Source: Diatrype stigma
Lineage: Eukaryota > Ascomycota > Sordariomycetes > Xylariales > Diatrypaceae
Assembly: GCA_022225965.2 (NCBI GenBank)
Contig: JAKJXP020000060.1
Location: 222,869-286,868, forward strand
Direction: 5' to 3'
DNA length: 64,000 nucleotides
Shown here: in pieces, positions 1 through 11,413 of the stretch
How positions within the stretch are numbered: position 1 is the first letter of the stretch
How the letters are laid out: each line of letters starts with the position of its first letter
The notes under the pieces: model-generated
Databases searched by the model: none
The model's input: only the letters and a program-made list of their open reading frames with translations
Told to the model about the DNA's origin: nothing
Made by a program: the position numbers and the translations under genes

Positions 1-863
1 CCGATGGCGACGTTGCCGCCGCCGCCGGGCCCCTGGGCGTCTTCGGCGAAGATCACCTTGTAGAAGTGCGTGGGCACGGCGACGTTGGGCGGGGACCCGA
101 TCACCTCGTAGCGGACGTACCACTTGCCGTCGGCCGGGTCGCGCTTGGGCAGGTACAGGGGCCCCGTGACGACGCGGACGCTCGGGTACCGCCCCGTGAG
201 GCGGCGGCAGAAGTCCTCGAGGTGGGCCCAGTAGTCGCGGTTGAAGCCCTCGCCGACCTGCGGGCACATGTTGGTCAGGTAGAAGGTCTCGTCCATGGCG
301 GACTGGCTCCAGCGCGCGTCGGCCGCGGGCACCTGGTGGCCCCGGTCGTACCCCGACCGGAAGTAGTCCTTGAGCAGGGCGCGGAACTTGGGCGGCACCG
401 CCTCGTCCTCGACGAACACGCTGTGCTTCCGGTCCCCGTCCCGCTGCGCCAGCGACGCCGCCGTGATGTGCTCCACCACCCAGTGCGGGTTCCGCAGCCG
501 CCGGTCGAACGACGAGATCAGCGCCGACCGCATCGCGAGGTCCGAGATCGGCCCTGGGAACCCGTACTCGAAGAGCCCCGCCGGGTCGACTAGCGGTGGT
601 GAGACCTTTCCTCCTGCTGCTGCTGCTGGCCCTCCTAGCGAGGCGGGTGCGGATGTCGATAATGGGGGAAACGGCGGCGGGGTTAGGGATTGCTGGGCGG
701 ATGATATCGGAATCGGAGCGGATGTTGAAGCGGGTGATATAGTTAGGGCTGTTTTGGTGTCGAGCATGCGCTCGGATGGTGATCGTAGGTTATACATGGC
801 TGCTGTTACGGCGGCACCGGCTCCTGCGCCTGCGGCTAATATTGCGATGGTAGTTTTGGACAT
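1..863 (-). CDS. NUC1: NUC1/EndoG-type mitochondrial nuclease (3' end beyond window)
   Basis: DNA/RNA non-specific endonuclease of the EndoG/NUC1 family: a mitochondrial, metal-dependent sugar-non-specific nuclease involved in mitochondrial DNA turnover and DNA degradation during cell death. The frame is open from an ATG at 863 to the window edge (287 codons), so the C-terminus is missing. Residues 1-23 are Ala/Gly-rich and hydrophobic, as expected for a mitochondrial targeting/membrane segment, followed by a Pro/Ser/Thr-rich linker to about residue 95. The catalytic motif DRGHQVPAADAR is at 173-184 with the general-base His at 176; TNMCPQ (197-202) and FNRDYWAHLE (207-216) carry the conserved Asn and Glu of the metal site. 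The start is the first ATG and gives a typical family N-terminus. No intron is needed in the visible part. Codon use is strongly GC-rich. Family assignment is firm; the exact end cannot be seen. Confidence 0.93.
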   Translation of the reverse strand, partial: MSKTTIAILAAGAGAGAAVTAAMYNLRSPSERMLDTKTALTISPASTSAPIPISSAQQSLTPPPFPPLSTSAPASLGGPAAAAGGKVSPPLVDPAGLFEYGFPGPISDLAMRSALISSFDRRLRNPHWVVEHITAASLAQRDGDRKHSVFVEDEAVPPKFRALLKDYFRSGYDRGHQVPAADARWSQSAMDETFYLTNMCPQVGEGFNRDYWAHLEDFCRRLTGRYPSVRVVTGPLYLPKRDPADGKWYVRYEVIGSPPNVAVPTHFYKVIFAEDAQGPGGGGNVAI

Positions 864-2804
864 CTTGGTTTCGAAGGGACTCCCGCTGGGAGTGGGCTCG
901 GAAAGATGGGGTATTTATGGGAGAGGAAGAGAGAAGGGTGAGACGGGCGGCGTGTTCCCTCCAGCTGACTGACCGAACTGTCCGGCTGGCTGGTTGGCTG
1001 CGTGAGCGTCTGTTTCGGTGGTGAAGAGATCGCTGAGCCAGTAGTCAGCCGAATCTCGGTGTCGAGACTCTGTATTGGAGCGAACGGCACGAGAGCACAC
1101 GAACACGAAGGGTTATGAGTAGCAACGCCGTCCACGCGTTGGTGAACGAATGCTACGCCGCCTCGTGGTTTTCGCCTGAATGCCTGCTGGATGATGCAGG
1201 TGGTGCAGGTGGTGCCGGTATGTCTCAGACCGGATCTCGAAGTTTTGAGATTTCAGCCTCGGGACACCGCCGCAGTTTATTTCCAGTGGCTGTCAGTGGC
1301 TGTTGGTTGGTCTCCTGGCTGCAAGGAACGGCGCTAAAATGGAGCTTCGGAGCTAGAGGCAGGGATCACGCCGGCGGGGAAGTGGGGGTCAGGTGTTCTG
1401 CCGAGTAGGAAGTTACAGCCCCAGCAGCCCTATACGGCGGCGCGATTGCCTATATCAACCACCCAAGTCATCGACCCAAGCGCACCAGCGTTCTGCTGTA
1501 AGGTACGCGACACCTGGGCACCACTGTCTGGACTAGTTAGTCTAAAAGGCCTGATCTTGAGAACAAAATCACGGGATTTTCCCACCAAAGCAACCCGGCA
1601 TGACGTCACTCTTCTGTTCACTTGAGTTGGCACTGGCAGATGCTGGCCAACAACTATCGCACTATCGCACTTTCGCTTACATCTTACAGCTATTAACTCT
1701 CTACCTATTTATAACAACTAAGCTTGTGAGCTGATCACAAGACTTTCAGTCTACTAGGTACTCATAAACGGAAATTTCCAAGGTCCCTTTAGTACCATCA
1801 TCGAGCCCGGGTACAAGACATAGTACCTAGCATCTCCCCTGGCGCCGAGTTAACGTGACATTGCACTAGGTCAAAGACTCACGGACTGAGGTGGCAGGTA
1901 TGAAGAGGTCTTTTGCTGACTGTTCGTTGTACGATGACTCGATGTGACTTTTCGAGAGCCTGGCTAGTCTTTTCCCTTGCACTTCGAGGTTTCCTTTCCT
2001 TTGAAAAAAGGAGTCCTGCGTGTGCAGTTGCCAGGGGTGAGATCGGACCAATCATAGCTACTTCATCTTCATGGAAGGGGTGTGACATAAGAAGAGATCT
2101 GTTCGCCCATTGGCTTCGTCTAACCTTCCGAAGCCATCATCGCTAGACAACAGGGGGTCGAATCCCAAAGCCAAGCCGAAGCGTGAACCCAAGGACGATT
2201 TCATATGAGATGCTCAAGACCCAACAAGCCACCCAACAAGCACCCGCCTTTGAGTCGGGACTGCCGATTAACATGAACAGTTTCATATGGAGAGATATCC
2301 TAACCAACATCATACATAGCACCATCAATAGTGCTATTTCGGCTGCCACCGCATTAAGTATTCGCTTGAAACGCGGCGGAAGAATTGCAATCGTCCGTGG
2401 GGCCTCTAACCGACCAACATTTCCGGATGACCGAAGTTTCAATGGGCCTTGTTATAGTTACTCGAAAATATATGAAATGTTACCTTGTGGTCTCGAGGGC
2501 CATGATGGTTGGTGTGCTGTATGGAAAATACTATAGTTCCTCCTCACCTTCGTTTCGTTTCAGCTAAGATATAAATGATAGGAATACTGTACGCTGCAGC
2601 GAAAGTGACACCGGAACGACCATCAAGCGGTTCATAGGCCTTCCCGGCGATATTGTACGAACAAGGATTGATTGCAAGGCCGCCATTTTCGTGAAAGTTC
2701 CCATCCAGCTAGTTAATACCCAACAAACGAGAGGGGAGAAGGAAGAGAGAGAAAAAGAAGGGAACAGAAAGGCCCACCGCCCCAATCCTGTCTAGAAATC
2801 CAAA
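864..2804. other. Intergenic, no supported gene
   Basis: About 1.9 kb between the nuclease start and the 3' end of the SDR gene. Short open frames exist (for example 1115-1408 and 2183-2536 on +), but none has a recognisable motif, codon bias or splice support, and several overlap one another on both strands. An 8-bp hairpin (TGGCTTCG/CGAAGCCA) lies at 2110-2135. The first few hundred bases should hold the nuclease promoter. Confidence 0.5.
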
Positions 2805-3804
2805 TTAGAAAATAGTCATCCCTCCATCTACGGCGAGAGCGTGCCCAGTGATGAAGCTCGACCATGTACTACATAAGAAGATGGCAGATTGGGCGACTTC
2901 TTTAGCTACCCCTATACGTCCCATTGGAATTCCATTCAAGGTATCGAGTTGAGGAATAATATCCATCGATTCCCGCAGCATTGGTGTCTCTATCCAGGCC
3001 GGACATAGACAGTTCACTCGGATACCATGGGCTGCACTCTCGATGGCTATGAAACGAGTTAGATAACCTCTCAGCCTTAGTTGCAAATCGACTTCAAACG
3101 GGTAGCTGCTTACCAGCTGTCCTAGTAATGCCCAGAACAGCATGTTTCGCTGCGCTGTATGGTACTATGTTGGGCGGCGTAATCAAGGAGGTCACAGAAG
3201 CCAAGTTGACAATGCTGCCGCGAACAGAGCCTCGCTGTGGGATCGAAGCATCGATCTGCTTCGGCTCCTGGGACGCCATGGCTGCTGAGACTAGACTCGT
3301 GACAAGAAAAGTCCCGTGAACATGGACTCTGAGGAGTTCTTGGAACTCGACAAAACTGGCTTTCGCAACAGGTTGGTACGATCGCACGCATATCTACGGA
3401 CTTCATGAGAGACGATTCCACAAAGTCATAAGTGATAGACGGGAACTTGGAAACCTACTCCTGCGCAGTGCACACAGTAGTCGATACGGCCCGAGGAATC
3501 CACCATGTGGGCAACAGCATTCTTGACTGCATCTTCGTCTGAAACGTCGAGTTGGAGCGCCTCGGCTCGGAAATCCGGGCTTGTGGCAGCAGCCGTGATT
3601 TCAGTGACCGTCTCCTGCGCCGTCTCGAGGTTGATATCGGCAACGAAGATGCTGCTAGCACCCAGCTGCGCAAATAGCAGACAGCAGGCCTTGCCAATCC
3701 CGCTTCCTAGACATCGGAAATCAGCTCCCCGTGAGCAAGAAGAGCTCCGTATATTGAAAATAATTACCACCACCGGTGACGAACGCATGCCCAGTGACAT
3801 CCAT
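2805..3804 (-). CDS. Short-chain dehydrogenase/reductase, classical SDR
   Basis: NAD(P)-dependent oxidoreductase of the classical SDR family; substrate unknown. Four exons read on the minus strand: 3768-3804, 3459-3706, 3114-3393, 2805-3046 (introns 61, 65 and 67 nt, all GT-AG), giving 268 residues, the usual SDR length. The first intron splits the cofactor motif: exon 1 ends in VTGGG and exon 2 resumes SGIG, so joined residues 9-17 form the Rossmann TGxxxGIG loop. The HCAG motif ends exon 2. Catalytic residues in exon 3 are Ser161 (NLAS), Tyr174 and Lys178 (YSAAK). The C-terminus ITGHALAVDGG is the standard SDR ending that closes the cofactor pocket. ATG 3804 is chosen because it reads directly into the cofactor loop. 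The gene stands alone, so the neighbourhood does not suggest a pathway. Function as an SDR is firm; exon borders were set by phase and motif continuity. Confidence 0.88.
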
Positions 3805-4680
3805 TTTGGTTTCTGTGACCTCTTGGCAGCTATTCTTCCTGCCTCTGGGAGATTGTTGAGAACTGTTCAACAATCTGGCATCATAAGCAACCCGGAAGAA
3901 AATGAGAGCAAGAAGATCAACTATAGGTAGTCATCAACGATTATATATGTGGACCCCGCCCCTGTGTTACATATAAGTATTGGCTCCGGGGGGAAACACC
4001 ATCCACATTGGACGAGTCTGGTGTGTCAACCCCGTGCATATATATGACGCAAAGGGCATCGTACAACTTTGTGCTTTTGGTCAACCTCGTCCAATCAAGT
4101 ATATAAAAGAGAAAGCACTTATCGTAGCTACAATTACGAAGTTGGATAACGGACTTATAACCCACGCTCCTGTCCATCAAATCCAGCGCCTTGCCGGCAG
4201 TCTCCTACTGTGCTCCGGAAAGGGGCGCAGGCTACTCCTCGACCCCTATAACCTACGATGATTATTTGCTGTTCTGAATGGATAGTTGTGAATGTACTTT
4301 ATATATTGGCCTTTAAAACAATGGCGGTAATTAGGTAGACTTATATAAGCCCCATGATTTGTCGATGTGAGACTCGGATAGGCCAACTAGTCATGCGATG
4401 ATATAGGTGGCGTCTTTAATCCTGTCAACAGATAATAACCCTGCGAGCACTCGATAGTTTGAAGGACATCCGATGGGATTGACTACACGTCACATACACG
4501 GGTAGTATCCCCGTGTCAAGTGTATGCACAATGAATGCTCGTAATGGATGTTGATTACATGTAACAAGTCAGTGATACACATCCCACTCTGCTAAGACGC
4601 AAGCACTGGTCCTTCCACACCACCTCAGCGCCGTCATCAAAGCTCCCTTTGAACCCCCGCCCCCCTATCATCACACATCC
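3805..4680. other. Intergenic, SDR upstream region
   Basis: No supported gene in about 0.9 kb. A perfect 9-bp inverted repeat, GATTGTTGA/TCAACAATC with a 7-nt loop, lies at 3851-3875, some 50 bp upstream of the SDR start, so it falls in the likely promoter or 5' UTR. Nothing else stands out. Confidence 0.5.
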
Positions 4681-4854
4681 CCATCCTTGTTCGCAATCGT
4701 TCTCCCGCCCGCTTCACCACCACCACCACTACCACCACCGCCAACGCCACCACTACCACACCACCATCCGCATCACCATCACCATCATTATCGCAACAAA
4801 GACAACGAATCCGTAACGCAAGCCAGGACGATAACCGCCGCTTCCAGGAGGAAT

Positions 4855-5189
4855 GCCCCTGTTCCAGGGAAAGAAGCCCCCTCCGCCCCCACACTCGTCT
4901 TCCCTGTCTTTCCTCCCCCCGTCCCGCCGCCCCTGATACCCACTCCGTCTTCCCCTATTCCAACCCACCTACCCCGCAATAAGCCCATCGGGGCGTCCGA
5001 GTATCGCAGCAGGTGCGCCATGCGCTGCCCCCTTTCCCCACGGGGTACCGCGTGAGCTGCAGGACATGGTGGCGGCGACGACCAGCTGGCTGGCAGCGAC
5101 GGAACGCCACCTGCACCACTCGCCTAGGTGGCGCGCCAGAGGTTGGCTCACAAGCGTGTGGGCGCCAGGAGGCGCGGCTGGGCGGTAGT
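4855..5189 (+). pseudogene. Coding-like but frame-broken region, family not recognised
   Basis: One plus frame begins ATG CCC CTG TTC at 4852-4863 (MPLFQGKKPPPPP), runs into a TGA near 4932, then reopens without a stop to 5189, including a stretch with good codon composition (VPRELQDMVAATTSW, about 5048-5092). A second frame carries the SVFPYSNPPTPQ-like stretch in between. This could be a gene with an unrecognised intron, a decayed gene with a frameshift, or chance openness of GC-rich, proline-coding DNA. It is preceded by a CAC/CCA-rich low-complexity tract (about 4715-4790). I do not recognise the protein and assign no function. Confidence 0.25.
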
Positions 5190-6205
5190 TGGGTAGAAAG
5201 CGGAGAAGGGTTCCATCGTTGTTGCTGTCGTCGCAGGCCCTGACCCTGATGGCTGCTACAACCACCACCACCGTCATCGCCAACACCGCTTGGTGCTCTT
5301 GGGCTGGCTCTGCTGATGTGTTCACCACGGGCACCGTCGTTGGAAAGTGCGCAGTGCGTCGATGATATCCCCGCGCAGCTAATTACCAACTGTAGGATTG
5401 TAGGTGTCCCGAGGGCCCTCCCATATGGGCCAGGGCCAGGAGGAGCAACAGAGAGACCTGCAGGCTGCAGGAGTGGAATACCATACGGTAAAAACACTCT
5501 TATGGCGATACCACTTTAATGACTACCCATCAGCGTTGAACTTGGTAAGCGATATGTAGCGCAACCAGATATCAACTGCTAAGTGAGTATGATTGAATCG
5601 ATCATTTCGTGGAGGGGCGCGGCCGCCTACCCCTATTGGTCCTCCCGGGATCTACAAGCTGTAGTTAGTCTCATCTTCACCACTTCGCTAAACAACCTTG
5701 CAAAACACAAGTTACAATGATTACTGAACCCTTTTCACTTAACAAGCAAAGGGGGTTTGTTGTACTGGCGTCAGATAAGAAAGACACGTGGAAGAGTACC
5801 CCAACATCTCCGGTCGGACACTTTCATTTTCAGGGGTCCATTTGAACGGGGAAAAAAAGTACACGTATAGATACATATTCGGAGATGGCAGGTCGAGGCC
5901 GGGCTCTCTCACCCATCCCAATCGTCCATCCATCATCTTCCAATTCGCGACCTTCATGTGTATAAACGCCGTCTACGCCAAGCCCGATGCTCTTTTTCTC
6001 TGCTGCTGCTGTATAACCCATTCCGTATCTCACATGTGGCTGCTGCTTTAGCTGCTGTTACTGCAGCCGCCACCACGTAATTACTACTAGTTCAAGACTT
6101 TGTACAGCGAAGCCGATTGATCGGCTCTTATTGGAGAGGCAAGTGTGTGTCGGGCCATTGATCGTTGTAGTATTAACCCTTATAGTAAGTAGCAGCTCAC
6201 CCTCT
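5190..6205. other. Intergenic, no supported gene
   Basis: Overlapping short open frames on both strands near 5240-5500 lack motifs. The 3' part (about 5740-6205) contains no gene-like signal and probably includes the SEC63 3' UTR and terminator region. Confidence 0.45.
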
Positions 6206-8397
6206 TCACGATTCATCCTCCGTGTCGGTGTTAGTGGCGCTCGTGTCACTTTCTTCCTCATCAGTAGCACTCTCGTCGTCCTCGTCTTCCGAATCATCCA
6301 CGGCCTTCCTTGGCTTCGTGGGGCCGCCCTTGAGCGCACTCATTTGGCCAGCAATAGAATCTAGATATGAATTAGTACACACTTCGAAATATAGGATGGT
6401 TAATCCTGTAGTAGAGAACAATTAGATAAACAAAAGGAAGAGCATCACATACCCTCATCCGGCTCGCTGATCTCGTCCTCAGCTACGATAGCAGCGGCCT
6501 TGCTGGCATCTTCGACATTAAGTGTGACCTCCATCTTCGTGTCGAAGCCGATATAGCTGTCACAGACGACGTGCATGACGAAGGTATACTTCCCGGGCTG
6601 TGGGGGCGCGGCAAACCCAGGGGCCTTCAGCGTCTGAACATGGAATGTAGGCTTCCCGTCTTCTGTCAAGATGGGCTTGTCGAACGCCATGAATGTGCAC
6701 GGTGGAACAGCCATCTTGCCCTGCTTGCTGTCGGAGAGGAAGACGTGCCATTTGGGCAAGTGATCGCGAGCAAAATAGGGTGCGTACGCTATCGGCGGCT
6801 GCACGGGCTTCGTATCTTCCTTCTTCATCGTCTTTCCGCTAGCATCCTTGACCGCCTTCTTCTTGCCCAGGAGCGCATCCAGGTCGTCCTCCGCTGGATC
6901 GATATCCTCCAAGTCGAGTTCATCGATCTCGGGTACGTTAGTGCTCCCGGGTGGCACGAAGCGGCCCTTAATGACTAGAGTAACAAGAGAACCTGGGGTA
7001 ATAACTCGTTCACCGGTAACCTTAAAGAAGGCTTTAGCTAGTCTGAGCTGAGGCAATTGTCGGGCAATATCGACGGCAGTCTTGTATTGTTCCTCGCTCA
7101 ATAGGCCCTTGCCGACAGTGAGTGTTCTTCGCTGATCATCTGGTAGGTCCATAAATTGCTGTACTGTTGCGCCGACCTTGGAATCCCCTTCGATGGCCTT
7201 GACGACAGCTGGCGTAAAATGGGGAAGCTGGTAGAGTGGCGACGCTGCCGGCGGAAGAGCCTGGATAAGACGCTGACTCGTGAAGTAAGAAGCTAGAATA
7301 GGGCGCGTGTTGCCATATGCAACAGCAATCGCAGTGAAAGAATGGCAGAGAGATTGCGCAATGGGTGCAACGGCGAACTTGGCCTTGTTCAAGGCCGAGT
7401 CACCAAGATCTACACGGCCGAGGTAGGCCCATAGAAGGGCAAGGACCTTTCTCCTAACGCCACTGTCCAAGTCCTCGAGTTTCTGCTTGTCCTTCTCAGA
7501 CAAGCCGCCTGCATAAGGGGTGATCTCGCCTTTTGCTAATATCGTCGACTCGATCTTGGAAAGGCCGGACTCGGCCTTGTCTCCCTTCAGTAGGGTCGAG
7601 AATTCCTTGCCACTACTCAGCGCGGTGATGAGGCCTCCAACGTCGATGCTTTCCGAGTACTCGCGGAAGAGTCTGTTTGCGCTTTCGACTTGGACGCCTT
7701 CTCGAGTCACGCGCTGGGTACCATACCACCAGGATCCAACATAGTAAGGAAGTAGGACGCCTAGTAGGAGGCCGTATACAAGCACAACAAACTTGCCGTT
7801 ACCCTCGGACACAATGAACTTGGGCAGGGCAATGCCAATGCTGAAACCCTGCTTGCCATCGGGATGACCATACTGGATGTAGTTGTTACGGATCTCTTCG
7901 TCGGTAAGCGCCTGGTAGGCCTTTGTTAGATCCACCCAGGCGTTGTTCAGCGACTCGATTGTTTCGTTCTTTGCCGGATCTGGCCTGATCTTGTCGGGGT
8001 GAAACTTGCGACCGAGCTTCTTGTAGTGGGACCTGATATCCTTCTCGGAGGCGGACTCGGAGATTCCCAGGATATCGTACGGGTTCCACACTTTGGTGAC
8101 TGACCGTTGGGTGGTGATGATGAGGTAGAGCATGCCGGCCATCACGGCCCAACCCAACAGGACGACGAGGAGGCGCTTGACCCTCCGCTGTGAGCGTTTC
8201 TGGGCATTTCGCTGTGACTGGATCAAATCGTCATTTTGGGGCTTGTAGTCGGTTCGTATGCGCGGTGCGCTGGCGTGAGGATCAGAGGTGGGAGCTATTA
8301 GGCTATAGGTGAGAGGGACTGTGATAAAGAACGATAAGGTGAAAATAAAGAACGGATAGAACTGGCCCTGCTCATCATACGAATAGTCCGAACTCAT
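6206..8397 (-). CDS. SEC63: Sec63, J-domain subunit of the ER translocon
   Basis: Sec63 is the ER-membrane J-protein that recruits the lumenal Hsp70 Kar2/BiP to the Sec61 channel for post-translational import. Two exons: 6453-8397 and 6206-6360, with a 92-nt GT-AG intron carrying a TACTAAT branch site, giving 699 residues (yeast Sec63 is about 660). Membrane segments lie at about 13-34, 75-96 and 202-226. The lumenal J domain spans about 103-175, with the invariant HPD at 133-135 between segments two and three, the topology expected of Sec63. The cytosolic Brl/Sec63 domain follows. The C-terminus ends in an acidic Ser/Asp/Glu tail, mostly in exon 2 (DSEDEDDESATDEEE), as in other Sec63 proteins where it contacts Sec62. 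The intron joins phase 1 across GAG G/AT. STE14 lies upstream in the same orientation, also an ER-membrane protein; co-regulation is not shown. Confidence 0.96.
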
Positions 8398-9369
8398 CGT
8401 GTGTTGACAGTGCCCTACGAGTAGGGTCTTTCCTCACTCTCACTCTCACGCAATATCAAGATGGTCTGGTGTGTGTTGGGAGAAGAAAGGCATGCGTTGC
8501 GAACCCTGGCTGCGAATAAGGGAAGAAGGTGGTTCGGTAGGATTATAATTAGAAGCACGTGCAATAGGCCAAGTTGTCTCTAAGGAAATTGTAGCGTACC
8601 TGCCACAGAGTGCTGTAAAGATGTAATCGTGGCCTCCTAAGGTAAAAGGTGGAGCCTGCTGGTCTCCGATCCCGCCTTATCGATAAGGTTTACCCCTGCA
8701 GGTCCCTCATTGACAGGTTGCGTTCCGTGTAAGCATCCATCCAAAGAATGGATGTCTTTTGATAGAGCGATGCAACTGCCTTCCAGGTTGTAGCTCTGAG
8801 GAAGGTTCTATGTGTCGCGTCTGTAGCTTAAAATGTTGGCAGTTGAACTAGAGCCGGTTTGGTCGGAATCTTTCACTTGTAAAACGAAAGATAAAGTACG
8901 AAGGTTCATAGACAATCAGACAATCCAGGCAATTAAGGACTTGGGAGCTCTGGGCATTTAGACTTCACCCCGAACCCCACCCTGCTGTGTTACTTAAGGT
9001 TCTAGTATTGAATAATTGTACAATACGAGACGATCCGACAGTTCTGACAGGTAAATGTACAGTTGCAAATGCTGAAGCATACCTCGAGATGCACTTCCAA
9101 CCCTAACCTATGTCTTCATGATCGTATGAACTATGAAGTAAGGGCTCGTCGCCTTGGTTTCCAACGAGCGAGACATTACACAGTATGACTATCCCTTCAC
9201 ACCCCCTTTCAGATCTATAGCGTCTTTTCCCACATGGATGAAACTGCCTACAACGCCGTAGATCCTCGATCGATCTTATCCTACTACTATACTATACACT
9301 CGACATATCGTGGACTTTGTCGGATATAACACCCACTGTACCCGGGGGGGCCTAAAGCATGCTAGACTC
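8398..9369. other. Intergenic, SEC63 promoter and STE14 3' flank
   Basis: About 1 kb without a supported gene. The part next to 8397 is the SEC63 5' flank, with a CTCACTCTCACTCTCAC pyrimidine-rich tract at about 8430-8448. Open frames entering from 9310 on the plus strand are antisense shadows of STE14. Confidence 0.5.
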
Positions 9370-10425
9370 TCATCCGATGAAAGGCATCATGGTTGGCACC
9401 TTCTTCTTGTACTCGACGTAGTCGTCGCCGAAGAACCGGATGAGGTAGGCTTCCTCGTGCTTCACCCTCGACGAGAAGAACTTCCACAGGACGACTGTGT
9501 ACGCGACCAAGCAGACGACATTGCCCAGGACGAGCTGGGTGCCAATGCCCCACCAGAAGAAGCCGAAATAAGACGGGTGACGCAGTTTGGCGTAGATGCC
9601 CGTGGTCACGAGGCTGTGGCTGTCGCGCTTCCGGTGCTGGACGATGTGGTTGAAGGACTGGCCCGCCTGGACCATGGCCGCGCTGCGGATGAACTGGCCG
9701 CCGACCACCAGCGCGAACCCCAGCAGCAGGACGGCGTGGCCCGTGAAGTAGGGCGCCCACGACCGGTTGCCGAGCAGGCCGCCGGGGCACAGCAGCTTGG
9801 TCAGCAGGCACTCGAGCGAGGCGGCCGTGTGGGCGATGGCGTAGGCGGGCCAGTTGGCCGTCAGCAGGAAGGCCGCGACGGTGGCCTGCGGCGTGTTGTA
9901 CTTGGCGGTGGTCCAGAACTCGAGGAAGTGGAAGGTGGAGAGCGCGCCGACGAAGAAGGGCAGGCGCCAGAGCGGCGACGACGTCAGCGCGAGCACGAGC
10001 ACCATGGCGACGAGCGAGAGGGCGAGGGCGGCGCCGAGGCCGAAGGCGCGCAGCGCGATGCCCTCGAGCGACTTGGGCTGCCCCGGGAAGTACGGCTTGT
10101 CGGGCGACGTGTTCTGTTCCCGCGCCTGCGCGACGGGGCTGAGCAGGGGCAGCAGGTTGTCAGCGGTCTTGTCCGAGGCGCGCGTGTTGATGGCCAGGTG
10201 GGCGAGCGAGCGCCGCCGGCTGCTGAACCCCGTCGCCCACGACACGTCCTCCTCGTCCTCGTTCGGCTCGTGCAGGAGCGGCACGAAGCTGCGGATGGGC
10301 GTGAGGCCCGGCGGCGACGAGGATGAGGGAGGGGGCGGAGGAGGCGGGGGCGGCGAGGATGGGGGCGAGGAGGACGACGGGGGTGTGTCTGCTGAAGTGG
10401 ACATCTCGGTGGACGACAGGGCCAT
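9370..10425 (-). CDS. STE14: Protein-S-isoprenylcysteine O-methyltransferase (Ste14/ICMT)
   Basis: ER-membrane enzyme that methylates the C-terminal prenylcysteine of CaaX proteins (a-type pheromone, Ras, Rho) using S-adenosylmethionine, the last step of CaaX processing. A single exon of 351 residues. The N-terminal 45 residues are a Ser/Pro low-complexity tract, and the first 100 or so are longer than in yeast Ste14 (239 residues). Hydrophobic segments follow from about residue 125. The catalytic C-terminal half carries the ICMT signature: RHPSYFGFFWWGIGTQL at 282-298, then KHEEAYLIRFFGDDYVEYKKKVP near the end, matching the conserved RHP and E/Y-rich cofactor-binding region. The ATG at 10425 is the first in frame; a second Met at codon 8 could also serve. 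Codons are very GC-rich, which leaves long open frames on the opposite strand. Identification is firm; the true start is less certain. Confidence 0.94.
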   Translation of the reverse strand: MALSSTEMSTSADTPPSSSSPPSSPPPPPPPPPSSSSPPGLTPIRSFVPLLHEPNEDEEDVSWATGFSSRRRSLAHLAINTRASDKTADNLLPLLSPVAQAREQNTSPDKPYFPGQPKSLEGIALRAFGLGAALALSLVAMVLVLALTSSPLWRLPFFVGALSTFHFLEFWTTAKYNTPQATVAAFLLTANWPAYAIAHTAASLECLLTKLLCPGGLLGNRSWAPYFTGHAVLLLGFALVVGGQFIRSAAMVQAGQSFNHIVQHRKRDSHSLVTTGIYAKLRHPSYFGFFWWGIGTQLVLGNVVCLVAYTVVLWKFFSSRVKHEEAYLIRFFGDDYVEYKKKVPTMMPFIG

Positions 10426-11413
10426 AGTATATTACTACTATGACTGGGGTGTATGGAAAGCACGAGTAGTATACCCGGATGTAGAGAGAGCCGAATGGAT
10501 TGTTGAAGCAGCTGCAACAAGAGGGCAAGGCAAGGACGAGCGGATTGGCGCCAATGATGTCGAGGATGATGGCTGGGTGAATAGGAGGTATAACAGCATA
10601 GATGAGAAAGCCACGGACTCACCTATCCGGCGGCGACCAAGTCCCCTCGTCGCTCATTGTGAACAATGTGCTGCGACTTTGTTGGGTCCTGAAGTCTTCG
10701 CGTAGCAAGCAAACAAAGAGTGAGAGAAGGATCACCTGGTGATATCTCCCATGGCCGGTATTTCTTTTGTTTGCGCAACGCTTTCTTTTGTTCACTCGTT
10801 CACTGTTGGAAGAAAGCAGTGGGTTGCTGAGGTCGTTGGCAGGAAGCGCGGGTTGGTTAAAAGATGGTAGGCAGCTGATAGGTACTCCCTAGGTACCTAC
10901 TGCTATAGCGGATAATTAGTGGGGACCGTTTAGGTTGCCGCAAACGGACGCACTAGGAGCTCCCGAACAGCTACAAATGTAGGGAACGTTCGGAGGTACC
11001 AACAACCAACATGACGTAACGCTCGTAGAGTGCCTGTCATGCCGTCGGATGAGCCCGAGTGTCCATGCTATAGAGAAGGTAAAATGCCAAGGTACGTATG
11101 TAGGTATGCAACGAGTGTTACGACCTATGAACCAGCCTACATGGTCAAGTATCTACCTCGTATAATAGACAATCTGGATATACAGCTCCATGCATGTGTG
11201 CAGTGCAGCTCAGGGGGTAAGCTTAGGGGGTAAGCTTATGACTCCGCAGACTTGCATTAGTAAGTCCCGTCTTGTACTCCTCTCCATGGCTTCAGGATAT
11301 CAGGACACCTATCAGGTAGTCAAATAAACATTAGTTATAAGTAAAAAGCTACGTATCAAGCAAATACCCAGCGGTAGTTTGACATATTATACAGATTTTA
11401 TCAGTTTCCGGCA
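10426..11413. other. Intergenic, divergent promoter region
   Basis: About 1 kb between divergently transcribed STE14 and the acetyltransferase gene, presumably holding both promoters. TAGGTACCTA-like palindromic steps occur near 10883-10898. A short duplication, AGGGGGTAAGCTTA, is seen twice at about 11211-11238. The open frame 11030-11233 has no supporting feature. Confidence 0.45.

Noticed and set aside
66..972. Long plus-strand open frames at the window start
   Set aside because: Antisense shadows of the GC-rich NUC1 gene; the minus frame carries the catalytic motif.
2101..2170. tRNA-like pattern: TGGCTTCG/CGAAGCCA stem plus GGGTCGAATCCC
   Set aside because: The loop is 10 nt, no matching D-arm or acceptor stem surrounds it and the T-arm-like string is misplaced; not a tRNA.
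2143..2567. Overlapping frames on both strands (99 and 117 codons)
   Set aside because: No domain, no splice support; similarly open on both strands.
9310..10705. Plus-strand frames of 338 and 283 codons
   Set aside because: Charged, repetitive composition antisense to STE14; no motif.
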